Source: Caenorhabditis elegans
Lineage: Eukaryota > Nematoda > Chromadorea > Rhabditida > Rhabditidae
Assembly (NCBI RefSeq): GCF_000002985.6
Contig: NC_003281.10
Location: forward strand, 11,966,001-12,030,000
DNA: 64,000 bases
Direction of reading: 5' to 3'
The translations under genes were made by a program, and so were the position numbers. Shown one piece after another: positions 53,660 to 64,000 of the stretch (position 1 is its first letter; each line of letters opens with the position of its first letter). Below the pieces are notes generated by a model. The model saw only the letters and a program-made list of their open reading frames with translations, was not told the origin of the DNA and made no database searches.

Positions 53660-54551
53660 TAAATGAATATTTTTTAGAGCAAACGGGCTTTTTCTCACCA
53701 ATTTTTTCGTTTTAAGACAGTTCTCGATATGAGTTTAACTAACTAAAAATCACAAAATTTACAAAAAAAATTATTATAACTCACATTTTTTAAAAATCAT
53801 GCAGAGCGCTAAAAATACCAAAAATCATACTAAAACATTTCAAAAAAATGTAGACATTTTTTCGAAGAATCTGCAGCATGTATGAATATTTCAAAAATAA
53901 TTAAAGCATAAAACTGGAATCAGAACTTTTTTTTTAACTCAAAATGAAAAATGTTCCGAAATTATATTAATAGCTTTACTATGATATTTGTTCATTTTAG
54001 GCCGTACTCCACCTTGTATGCAGGCACATTAATATTTATAATAAGAGAAAAATAAACCCTCCGCATTTGAATTAACACATCCTACCTATTTTTACCTGAA
54101 CCATCAAACTTTGTATATTATACTCTGCCCTTAAACCCTTGCTGCAAAAAATGGAAAAGAAATCAAAAATCAAAGTATCCTTTATCATTTTAAAATTTTT
54201 CACAGAAATCTTTATCATCATCTGATCGAGATTTTCTGGTCAAAAACAAAAACGAATGACGTCATTCCTCTCTCAAGTGTACAGTAACCAAGTGGCCGGC
54301 TATTTTAAAAACTCGTTTTGTGTGTTTCTTCAAAACTTGGTGTCACTTCCTATCAAAACATCGGGAGATCATTTTTTGTTCATTTTCCTACACCGCGCGG
54401 AAGAGTCGTGAATGCCAACCTGTCAAAAATGTTTAATGCTCCGCGAGAGAAAGTGAGCCGCTTCTCTAATTCTCCTATTGTGCGCATTGATCTCTTCTCT
54501 TTTTTTTGTTTTTGTCTTTTACTCGAATATCTAATCAAGAATCATTTACAG
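53660..54551 (+). promoter_or_regulatory. Upstream region of the Q-rich membrane protein gene
   Basis: From 54240 the DNA becomes promoter-like: TGACGTCATTCCTCTCTC at 54258 (CRE-like), CTCCGCGAGAGAAAGTGAGCC and TTGATCTCTTCTCTTTTTTTTG. An acceptor ATTTACAG (AG at 54550-54551) abuts the ATG, so the leader is either an SL or an unseen exon. Confidence 0.45.
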
Positions 54552-55849
54552 ATGACCAAACTAGGCGCACAGCCCGGCGTTCACGGGAGTGAGGACGTTG
54601 AGAAGGAGTCTATCAAGATCGATCCAAAAGTGAGTTTCTATTAAAAATATTCAAATTTTCTGAGAACTGTTTTTAGTGCGAAGTTCAAATTTTCTCATAA
54701 AAAAATTTCAGCTGGAAATTCGAATTTTTTTTAAGAGATCACGTTTTGGCGCGAATTACAAATTTTATGAGTAACAAGTCGTAGTGTCAGAGTGTCCCAT
54801 TTCGGCTTGATCTACATAGATCTACAAAAAATGCGGGATTTCAGACGCAGGCTTCTCAGCTGATTTCGCATGGTTAAGAACATGGCTGACGTCATGTTTT
54901 TTGGGCAAAAAAGTTCCTGCATTTTTTGTAGATCAAACCGTGATGGGGCAGCCCGGCACCACGTGTAAAAACAGTTTGCCTCGAAATTCAAAATTTTTCA
55001 CAAAAAAATTTTAGCTGGAAAATCAAATTTTCTGAGAAAACGTATATTGGCGCGAAGTTCAAATTTTATTAGAAATTTTTTTGGCGCTAATTTAAAGTTT
55101 TATGAGAAAATACATTTGACTCGAAATTCAAACTTTATGAGAAAACGTATTTTGCCGCGAAATTTAAATTATCCGAGAATAATTTTTGGCGCGAAATTCA
55201 AATTTTCTGAGAACATTTTTTGGCGCGAAATTCAAATTTTCTCACAAAGAATATATTCGGTAACAATAATAATAATAACGTTAGTAGAAATATCAACAAA
55301 ATCTGAATTATTCCAGGTGTTCACAGTCCTCCAGCCCACAGTGATCCCAATGCCGGCTCCACCAATGAAGCCTGCTCCATCGCCAGCTTTCCAGGCGATG
55401 AGAGCATGCTTCCATTGCATGTTCTTTGCCACGTGTCTTTTGCTGGTGACACTCATCGGTTTCTACTTCCTCGCCGCTACTCCTGATCTCTTCAAGGTAC
55501 AGGGTTTTTTTTTAATTTTAAGCTTTTTTAAACTTAATTAATTGATATTCCAGAAAACCGAAACATCCGTGAACAAGCCACAAATGGAGGCACTTCTAGC
55601 TCAACCAATTGATGGATCATCTGAAAAGACTATAAACTCTGCGGAAAATCCAGGAATGATGGCAATTCCCTTGGCTCGGGTAGTTGTAGTGGAGGATATT
55701 TCGAATAATGAAGGTCAAAAGAAGACAACTGTTGATGGATCAGTTGAGGAGAAGTCCTCTACCAATTTGGATCGCCCACTTCATCCAGATGAGATTGAGG
55801 TTAGTTACCAAATTATACCATATATATACATAAATATGGATTTGTATAT

Positions 55850-55930
<81 letters not shown>

Positions 55931-58900
55931 TATGTAGGGCTTCCATAGACAGGCGCGGTTCCAGGGCCTGCCTGAAGGGAATGCCTACCCGCCTCAAGCC
56001 AGCTAAACTGCTTTAAAAATTTTAGGCCATTTTTTGAGCTGCCATAACTTTTTTTTCAAGAGGTTTTTAAGAAGTTTCATTAAGAAATTCGATATTTTCA
56101 GACAATTTTGAGTCTAATAAATCAATAAAAGCAATTTTTTCAGCAATACCGAATGATGGAGGCCCGCCAACAATTCCAACAAATAATGGAGGAACGTATG
56201 TACATGCAACAAATGATGGCAATGCGAATGATGAGAATGAGAAGACTTCAAGCCGCCTACTACCAACAACAACAAATGAAGATGGCCTACATGCAACAAC
56301 AACAGCAACAGATGCAGGAAGAGGCCGCCCGTCAGCAATGGGCCGAGAGATCCCGCTATGAAGAGGAACAACGTCGTCAGTACGAGGCTCAACAGACCTA
56401 TGCTCAACAGCAGCGTGCTCAAGCTTTCTGGCAACAACATCAGTTGGAGATGCAGGCTCAGACTCAGCAGGCTCAGGCCCAGGCCCAATGGCAACAGCAG
56501 GAGCAACAGCCACAGGAGCAGCAGAGACAGAGATTCTGGCCAAGACCAATGATGCATCAGCAACAATGGGAGAGACCAACTGTCTGGCAGGTAAGGCGAT
56601 TTGTAGATTTTTAGATGATGGGCTACGAATTTTTTGGCATTTGGATTTTAGACACATTTTCCATTTTGAAAAATTTGAATTTTTGCTTTTTTTTTTCATA
56701 ATTTTTTTCAAAAAACTTCGAAAATTTTTCGTCGTATTTGGATCAGGGGTGGGCGGCAATTGCAGTTCGGCAAATTTTTTTTGAGTAAATTGGCAACTGA
56801 AAATCGGCAATTTGCCGGTTAGCCGATTTGCCGGAAACTTTTGATTCCGGCAACTTGTCGGTTTTCCGGGAATTTCCAATTCCGGTAATTTGCCGATTCG
56901 CCTGAAATTTTCAATTCCGACAGTTTTCCGATTTGCCTGAAATTATCAATTCCGGCATTTTGCAGATTTGCCGGAAATTGTAAATTTTGGCAATTTGCCG
57001 ATTTGCCGGAAATGTTCAATTCCGGCAATTTTTAGATTTGCCTGAAATTATGAATTCCGGCAGTTCGCCGGTTTGCCGGAAATTTTCCATTCCGGCAGTT
57101 TGTCGATTTGCCGGAAATTTTCAATTCCGGAAATTTGTCAATTTGCATGAAATTTTTAATTCCGGCAATTTGCCTGAAATTATCAATTCCGGCAGTTTGT
57201 CGATTTGCCGGAAATTTTTAATATCGGCAATTTGCTGATGTGCCGGAAGTTATCAATTCCTGCAATTTGCCGATTTGCCTGAAATTTTCAATTCCGGCAG
57301 TTTGTCGACTTGCCGGAAATTTCAGTTCCGGCACTTCGCCGGTGTGCCGGAAAATCTTAATTCCGGCAACTTGCCGATAAGCCAGAGATTGTGAATTCCG
57401 GCAATTCGCCGGCTTGCCGAAAAAAATCGTTTGCCGCCCACCTCTGTTTTTTGCTTAGTTTTCGGGATCTGAAACCGATAAAAATTTTCACTATTTTTTT
57501 TGTCAAAAAACCATCAAAAAAATTCCAGCAACCACCCCAACAATTCTTCTTCCCATCCCAACAACAACAGCAGCATCAGCAGCAACCACAACAGACCCAA
57601 CAACCTGAGGACCGTTTCCCACAGGCTCCACAATTCTTCCAACCAATCCCACAACCATCAGTTCACGATAAGATCTACGAGGAACTTCAGAAGAAGTCGC
57701 AGAACATTCCAGTCAACGCACCAACTCGTCAAATCTGTTAGTTGTTTTTTTTGCAAAAAGCCCAAAAATTTCAATTAATCTTGTATCAGGGACAGCAATC
57801 ACTCCAACTCCAGCTCCAGAAGCTGCATCTGGAACTGCTGACGTCACAGCTTCACCCATCAACACTGCATTCCCAGCAGTTGTCACGAGCAGCACACCAA
57901 TGCCAGAGGATGCCGCTGAGGTTTCTGATACTATTCTCAGAGATATCTTCTCAGCTTTCGATGAGCAAAAGAATTCAGAGGTTTGTACATCAGGAACATG
58001 TTGGTTCGGCAAATCGGCAAATCGGCGAATCGCCGGTTTACCAATTTGCTGCCGATTTGCCGGAAATTTTGCCGATTTGCCGGAAATTTTCATTTTCGGC
58101 ACTTTGCCAGTTTGCCGATTTGCAGGAAATTTTCTATTTCGGCAACTTGCCGGTTTGCCAATTTGCCGAAAATTTTCAATTCCGGCAATTTGCCAATTTG
58201 CCGGAAGTTTGAGTTCCGGCAATCTGTCGATTTTCCGATTGACCGGAAATTACAATACCGGCAGTTTGCCAATTTTCCGGAAATTTTCATTTTCGGCACT
58301 TTGCCAGTTTGCCGATTTGCAGGAAATTTTCTATTTCGGCAATTTGTCAAAAATTTAAGTTCAGGCAATTTGCGGATCTGGTTCCAGCAGTTTGCCGATT
58401 TGCCAAAAGTTTTAATTCGGGCAATTCACCTATTTGCCGAAAATTTCAATTCCGGCTCTCTGCCGGTTTGCCGAGTTGCCGGATATCAATTTGCCGGAAG
58501 TGTTTAGAAAGATTGTTTATTTATATATAGTCGGCACGGTACAATTTTGCCGACTAATATTGTAATTCTGAAGTTCTGAAATTGCCAAAAAAAAGTGCAA
58601 AACCACAATTTGCCGGAATTAAAATTTCTGGCAAATCGGCAAACCGGCAAAAATTTGAATTTCAAAAAGGCAAGTGTTTCCGTCTTATAAAAAATTTCTC
58701 TAAAAATTTCCGGCAAATTGATGTTCGGTAAACGGCAAATCAGCAATTTTCCGAAAATCAAAATTTCCGGCAAATTGACAAACCGGCAATTTGCCAAATT
58801 TGCCGAACGGCAATTTCCGGCCCACCCCTGTTTTGTGCTCACTGAGGCATAATGAGTAATATTCCAGGCGGCCAACAAAGAGCTCAACTCAGCCACCCCA

Positions 58901-59176
58901 TCAACCACCGAAGAGCCAGAACTCGAAGGAAAGGGAGCAATTGTGATTGAGGACAGCTTCCCAAGAATCGAAGAACGCACCACAACACCTGAACCAATGG
59001 AATCTGAAGAAGATGCTGAACATACATCATCTGAAGATAATCATGAGAAGGAGTTGGATCCATTCGCAGCTGTTCTCAAATTCTTCGAGAACAATCCACC
59101 ACGTGAGGCTCTCGAGGCAGCAGGGGCTGAGACAGCAGCAACCACTCAGAAACCATTGAAACCACTGATTGTTTGA
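54552..59176 (+). CDS. Single-pass membrane protein with Q/M-rich prion-like segment
   Basis: Not recognised. Exons 54552-54629, 55317-55496, 55554-55799, 56144-56590, 57529-57736, 57790-57980 and 58868-59176 join in phase to 552 residues. One hydrophobic segment at about residues 57-80 ([20 protein letters not shown]), preceded by a Pro-rich stretch and Cys residues, suggests a signal anchor; orientation is uncertain. Residues about 169-385 are extremely Gln/Met/Arg/Ala-rich ([38 protein letters not shown]) and partly coiled-coil-like. The Q-run continues across the next intron with Phe/Pro ([20 protein letters not shown]). The C-terminus is acidic Ser/Thr/Glu-rich, with [12 protein letters not shown] and [15 protein letters not shown] as likely helices. 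Introns contain foldbacks, (TA)n and two large GCCGG arrays. A worm pqn-type name is possible but not verified. Confidence 0.87.
54785..54965. mobile_element. CACGTG / TTTGATCTAC foldback element
   Basis: TGTCAGAGTGTCCCATTTCGG and GATCTACAAAAAATGCGGG at the left, TTTTTTGTAGATCAAACCGTG and CCGGCACCACGTG at the right. GGCTGACGTCATG lies inside. It is in intron 1 of the Q-rich gene. Confidence 0.85.
55845..55927. repeat. (TA)n microsatellite
   Basis: About 40 TA dinucleotides with one TAAATA interruption, in intron 3 of the Q-rich gene. The repeat fragment TAGGGCTTCCATAGACAGGC follows at 55936. Confidence 0.95.
56744..57446. mobile_element. CAGGGGTGGGCGGC-bounded TTGCCGG array in an intron
   Basis: Begins CAGGGGTGGGCGGCAATTGC and ends GTTTGCCGCCCACCTCTG; about 18 units of GATTTGCCGGAAATTTTCAATTCCGG lie between. 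Flanking 8-mers (ATTTGGAT and TTTTTTGC) do not match, so any duplication has decayed. It occupies most of intron 4 of the Q-rich gene. Confidence 0.75.
58000..58830. repeat. TTGCCGG array in intron 6 of the Q-rich gene
   Basis: Two blocks of units (58010-58500) are followed by GTCGGCACGGTACAATTTTGCCGAC and a reverse-oriented block ending GGCCCACCCCTG at 58830. The part 58525-58720 is an inverted copy of 61815-62035. Confidence 0.88.
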
Positions 59177-59303
59177 GAATTTTAATTTTGAGCTGAGCTA
59201 AAAAAAAATAATTTTCGAATGTAATAATTGTTATACAATTCGTCCTCCCCCGATTATTTTCCATCATCATCATCATCCCATCTTTTACGCGTGCAGGTTT
59301 GTA

Positions 59304-59309
59304 AATAAA
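59304..59309 (+). terminator. Poly(A) signal of the Q-rich gene
   Basis: AATAAA 128 bases after the stop. Confidence 0.75.
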
Positions 59310-59364
59310 ATTATTCGCTGTTGAATTTGTATTTGCAAATCAAGAAAAAAAAAGTATTTATTTC

Positions 59365-59545
59365 AGAACGTGTGGTGTCAGAGTGTCCCATGTTGGTTTG
59401 ATCTACGTAGATCTACAAAAAATGCGGCAGAGTTCTCAACTGATTTCGCATGGTTAAGAACGTGCTGACGTCACACTTTTTTTGGCAAAAAATTGCCGCA
59501 TTTTTTGTAGATCAAACCGTGGTGGGACAGCCTGGCACCACGTGT
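59365..59545. mobile_element. CACGTG / TTTGATCTAC foldback element
   Basis: GTGTGGTGTCAGAGTGTCCC and GGTTTGATCTACGTAGATC at the left, GTAGATCAAACCGTGGTGGG and CTGGCACCACGTG at the right. GCTGACGTCACAC lies inside. Confidence 0.88.
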
Positions 59546-59869
59546 TTCCAAGGAACTTTCAAAACTTCATCACATTTGTTAAATCCGACTGTCTAACCAG
59601 CATCCCATTCTCGATTCGTTTTGCATAGACGTAACATCGATTGATTAGAATGAATTTGATTATTGATACTGAAAAATTTTTAAACAATTTTTCGCTTTAA
59701 ATTACAGAATATACGCCTAGAATATATGACCAAATATGACTGTGAAAATTTTTTCAAAAATGTCCTAAACTTTTAGTGAATTTTTACATATTTCAAAATT
59801 CATAGAAACGACCGAATTAAATTTGAAACATTTGAATTCCCGCGCAAATGAGTGACGTCATTTTCGATA

Positions 59870-60715
59870 TTTTGGCAAATCGGCAAAATGGCGAAATTGA
59901 AATTTCCGGCAAATCGGCAAAATGGCGATATTGAAATTTCCGGCAAATCGGGAAAAGGGCGAAATTGAAATTTCTGGCAAATTGCCGGAATTGAACTTTC
60001 CCGAAAATTGTCAAGTTGCCGATGTTGAAATTTCCGGCAAATCTGTAAATTGCCGGAATTGAAATTTCCGGCAAATCGGCAAAATGGCGAAATTGAAATT
60101 TCCGGCAAATCGGCAAAATGGCGAAATTGAAATTTCCGGCAAATCGGGAAAAGGGCGAAATTGAACTTTCCCGAAAATTGTCAAGTTGCCGATGTTGAAA
60201 TTTCCGGCAAATCTGTAAATTGCCGGAATTGAAATTTCCGGCAAATCGGCAAAATGGCGAAATTGAAATTTCCGGCAAATCGGCAAAATGGCGAAATTGA
60301 AATTTCCGGCAAATCGGGAAAAGGGCGAAATTGAACTTTCCCGAAAATTGTCAAGTTGCCGATGTTGAAATTTCCGGCAAATCTGTAAATTTCCGGAATT
60401 GAAATTTCCGGCAAATCGGGAAAAGGGCGAAATTTAAATTTCCGGCAAATCGGCAAAATGGCGAAATTTAAATTTCCGGCAAATCGGCAAAATGGCGAAA
60501 TTGAAATTTCCGGCAAATCGGCAAAATGGCGAAATTTAAATTTCCGGCAAATCGGGAAAAGGGCGAAATTGAAATTTCTGGCAAATTGCCGGAATTGAAC
60601 TTTCCCGAAAATTGTCAAGTTGCCGATGTTGAAATTTCCGGCAAATCTGTAAATTGCCGGAATTGAAATTTCCGGCAAATCGGCAAATCACCGGAATTTT
60701 CTGGCAAATCTGCAA
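59870..60715. repeat. Satellite with higher-order units of about 175 bp
   Basis: Base unit GAAATTTCCGGCAAATCGGCAAAATGGC. The block GAACTTTCCCGAAAATTGTC AAGTTGCCGATGTTGAAATT recurs at about 59994, 60164, 60336 and 60599, so whole blocks were duplicated. Confidence 0.92.
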
Positions 60716-60719
60716 AAGA

Positions 60720-61215
60720 AAAATAAATAAAACCAGAAGAGTTTAGCCAGAAAAAGCGAAAATATCGAAAATGACGTCACGTATTTGCGCGGGAATTCGA
60801 AAAAAATCATTTGAAAAATTAGGATTTTTTATTTATTTTTACAATTATATCGGACATTAGGGGTTTTTCAGTCATTTAAAAATAATAGCGAAAAATTTTC
60901 TGACTCTACTCCGCCTTTGAATAAAAATTAAAAGATTGCTAGTTCGAAAAATGTTTGAAAAAAGTTATATGATGAATTTTCGGAATTAATTTAATTCAAA
61001 AACCCACATGTAACAGAAATTGTCATGATTATTTCCACAGAATATCCTGTCAAAAGCCCAATGACAAAACGATCCTCTTCCGCCGTTTTTACGCCGAGAA
61101 AGTTAGGATACGTATCATTTGATTCGTATCCTGACGCCACTTGACTTGAAAAATAAACTGGAGTTACAAGGATTTCGCCGAATTCGAATGCAAGTTGGAA
61201 TATCTACAAAAAAAA
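60720..61215. other. No gene seen
   Basis: AT-rich. 60770-60800 (AAAATGACGTCACGTATTTGCG CGGGAATTC) inversely repeats 59835-59860 (AATTCCCGCGCAAATGAGTGACG TCATTTTCG), so the satellite at 59870 sits between inverted borders. Confidence 0.7.
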
Positions 61216-61219
61216 ACAT

Positions 61220-62515
61220 TTTTAAAGAAGTGGAGTAGCGCCACTAGAGGAAATTGTTCTGATCAAATATTAGGGCTTCCATGGTACGGCTCCATTGCCT
61301 GACGCCTGCCTGAAACCTGCCCGCCTGCATTTTTAAGTGAATTTACAAATTTCTAATTTTCTCGTTATATCAATTTGATGAAAATCAAATTAAGAAATGC
61401 AAAAAAAATTCACGTATACATACATCAGCATAAGGCGCGGAGTAAGGCGAGAGGCAGGCGAGGGTCGCCTTATGGTCAGGCAGGCAGGCAGGCGTTTTAG
61501 CGCATATATGGAAGCCCTGCCGAATATCATAGCAAAAATTCGAAAATCTGCTCTAAATTTTGTATGCTTTTTTTAATGGAAAAATCTATTTTTGCCACTT
61601 TTTTGGAAGTTGTCGACAAATGTTTGTTTTTCAAATTTTATGTCCTATCTGGCAATTGCCGATCTGCTAATTTTCGGCAAGTCGGAAAATTGCCAGTTGG
61701 CCGGTTTGCCGGAATTTTTCATTTTCAGCACTTTGCCGATTTGCAGATTTGCGAAAATTTTCAATTCCGGCAATTTGCCGATTAGCCGTTTGCCGGCTAG
61801 CAATTTGCCGAATGTTTTAGAGGGATTTTATAAGACGGAAAACTTAAAACTGTGCCTTTTTGAAATTCAAATTTTTGCCGGTTTGCCGATTTGCCGGAAA
61901 TTTTAATTCCGGCAATCTGCCAATTTGAAATTACCGGCAAATTGTGGTTTTGCACTTTTTTTTGGCAATTTCAGAACTTCAGAATTACAATATTAGTCGG
62001 CAAAATTGTACCGTGCCGACTATATATAAATAAAAACAAAACCACAATATGTCAAAAATTTTCGGCAGTTGCCTTTTTTCCGGCACACTCGGCAAAAAAT
62101 GCCGGTTTGCCGATTTGCCGGAAATTTTCAATTCCGGCATTTTACCGGTTTGCCGATTTGCCGGAAATTTTAAATCCGACAATTTGCCGGTTTGCCGATT
62201 TGCCGGAAATTTTAAATCCGACAATTCGCCGTTTTGCCGATTTGCCAGAAATTTTAAATCCGACAATTCGCCGGTTTGCCGAGTCGTCGTTTGCCGGAAA
62301 AAAGATATATCGTTTGCCGCCCTTCCCTGATTCAAATACTGCAGGATTTAAATATTCTCAAAGTGGCAAAAACTCTGTAATTGCCACTTTTGGGCGGTCA
62401 ATAAAAATGTTAAGTAAAAAATTTGAAAAGTTTTACTATGATATTCGCTAATTTTGGCGCCATCAGAGTAGTTTTTTTTGGCAATTTCTACGCTGCTCCA
62501 CCTTTATATTAAAAA
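61220..62515. mobile_element. Nested repeat: TTTAAA palindrome ends around two other elements
   Basis: Outer ends TTTTTAAAGAAGTGGAGTAGC and ACGCTGCTCCACCTTTAT belong to the family at 8861. Inside are a GCCTGCCTG foldback (61271-61520, ends GGGCTTCCATGG / TATATGGAAGCCCT) and a GCCGG array with the 61932-62032 hairpin block (61640-62330). Confidence 0.75.
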
Positions 62516-63145
62516 ATTTCCCAACACCATTACCGATATATACATTGCAATTTTCAATAGAGACGCTCGATTCTTGACAACACTGTATAGAATGACAAGT
62601 GTCAGAATTGCGGATATAGTTCCAGTCGTTCTTGTAATACGATCCTCATTCAACACCGTCTGCCATCCACACAAAAATAATTCAAATATTGAGAAAAAAA
62701 TTATGACGTGGCGGGTTTGAACGCAAAAAATACGGGGCTAGAAACAACTTTTTAAAATTTTTATTTCAATTTTTTCTTTCATTTCTAACTTACCGGGCCA
62801 CCATAAGACATTGCTAATTCATTTGGTATAAAAATTTCCGAAAAAAAAAACGGAAAATTTTTGCAGTGTAGAAAAATCAATGGTTAATATTCAAAACGTA
62901 TTAACCTCAAAAACTGGTTATCCCTCTCGAAACATATTATTAATCCTCTTTGGATGACTGTTTTGTTTTCAATTTTTTCAAGAACTTTATCACGAACTTT
63001 TTCACATTTTAATAATTATTTAATATTATGAACTGTAATCCGGGGTCCCGCAGCGACACGTGGTAGTTTTGTCCAACGATAGACTGTTAGGACAGCGTAA
63101 TATCTCACGAGCAACACTGGAAAAAAAATTAAATTTATTTGAAAT
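62516..63145. other. No gene seen
   Basis: AT-rich unique sequence; an 80-codon frame at 62478 has no supporting splice or family evidence. Confidence 0.4.
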
Positions 63146-63159
63146 TTTTTTGACTTCAG

Positions 63160-63880
63160 GAGCGCATGCCTACCTCCTGCCTGCCTACATACTGATCCAT
63201 TGCCTGTCTGCCTATGTCCACACCTAATTTCTACATGCCTACATAGGTTCATCCTTTATGATGCCCACCTGCCTATGCTTACTTCATGCCTACCTGATGA
63301 CTGAATGCCTACGTGTTTGCCTACGTGGCCATCTCATTTTTGACTGCCTACGTTCCAATCCATGTGCCTACGGCATGCCTCTTTGCGTGCGTGCCTACTA
63401 CATTTGCCTACTCTATGCCTATTTGCCTACCCCTTTCGCATTCCTCAAACTTCCCTCATTTCTACCTTCATACCTACCAGATGCCGGCCTACGTACCTTC
63501 ATTCGTGCATCTTTTATGATGCCTACTTTAGTGCATACTTCACGCCTGCCTCCGTATATCTGCCTGCCTATGTGCCTACTAACGTGCCTACTTTATACCT
63601 AGCAGCTTGCAAGCATACCTGATCCTTGCCTATACTTACCACATACCTATTTGCCTACCTGCCTACTTTATACATATCTCATTACCTAATCCCTGCTTGC
63701 CTAACTTAAGCATTTACCTTATGTCCAACTACATTCCTATGTACCAATCTTCGTGCCCATCCACTTCATGCCTACAGCCTACGTGCCTACTTTATGCCTA
63801 CCTTCTGCATGCCTCGCGCCTGACTGCCTACATGCTTACCTGCTTGCCTTTACTGTTAATTTTAATTTCAACTCACATAT
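63160..63880. repeat. Degenerate tandem repeat of TGCCTACNT octamer-like units
   Basis: TGCCTAC followed by one to ten variable bases recurs more than 40 times (CATGCCTACCTGATGACTG, GTGCCTACTTTATGCC). It is akin to the GCCTGCCTACC arms of foldbacks at 37020, 46905 and 61271. Frames through it give Tyr/Leu/Pro/Cys-rich shadows. Confidence 0.88.
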
Positions 63881-64000
63881 CAGAACAGCAATAGCTATGA
63901 GCTCCATCACGATTGATCTGTCAAGCGCTTCATCTTCATTATCGATACCTAGCTTGGCTTTCAGTGTGGTCATTGATGAGACTGAATAGTTTTTTTTTCC

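Noticed and set aside
1..64000. CRISPR array or prokaryotic-style operon
   Set aside because: The repeats have no constant repeat/unique-spacer structure, and the genes have introns and nuclear eukaryotic features.

Overview
This is nuclear DNA of a Caenorhabditis nematode, almost certainly Caenorhabditis elegans. The introns are short, AT-rich and end in TTTTCAG, and AG trans-splice acceptors lie next to start codons. The predicted uracil-DNA glycosylase and AIF proteins match UNG-1 (282 residues) and WAH-1 (700 residues) as I remember them. Both genes lie on chromosome III (Y56A3A region, from memory, not searched). I assembled six spliced genes by hand from acceptors, donors and phase. Three of them (ung-1, the REXO-type exonuclease and the Q-rich membrane protein) close exactly in frame with no doubtful exon.

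Layout. Bases 1-3000 are repeats. From 3021 to 13063 three minus-strand genes follow one another: a 773-residue acidic/basic protein of unknown function (8681-13063, last exon tentative), ung-1 (5623-8089) and a C2HC zinc-finger acidic protein (3021-5358, 3' end unresolved). Each has a trans-splice acceptor just before its ATG and the gaps are short, so they look like one operon. From about 15.7 kb the plus strand carries an INTS15 (C7orf26) homologue (16566-23509) and wah-1 (24200-33452), possibly a second operon that diverges from the first. wah-1 runs tail to tail into a REXO1-type 3'-5' exonuclease gene (33609-36940, minus), and their poly(A) signals are only about 25 bp apart. A gene-poor stretch of about 17.5 kb (37-54.5 kb) is almost all repeats. 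The last gene (54552-59176, plus) encodes a single-pass membrane protein with a long Q/M-rich segment. The right end (59.3-64 kb) is repeats again.

The gene functions fit basic housekeeping: base-excision repair (UNG-1), snRNA and Pol II transcript processing (INTS15), mitochondrial redox and apoptotic chromosome degradation (WAH-1), and RNA 3' trimming (REXO). I see no functional reason for their grouping beyond operon structure.

The repeats are the most unusual part. Arrays of a TTTGCCGGAAATT-type unit occur at more than ten sites, inside and outside introns. Several carry the terminal sequence CAGGGGTGGGCGGC, and three related small elements have 8-bp flanking duplications (one perfect: ATTGGAAG at 48884 and 49157), which suggests hAT-like non-autonomous transposons whose interiors expanded into satellites. 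Other notable structures are a 370-bp interstitial tract of the nematode telomere repeat (GCCTAA/TTAGGC), five poly-C/poly-G tracts of 12-20 bases, several 0.6-1.4 kb palindromes inside introns, and two genes whose stop codon overlaps the poly(A) signal. I found no protein-coding transposon, CRISPR array or certain tRNA.
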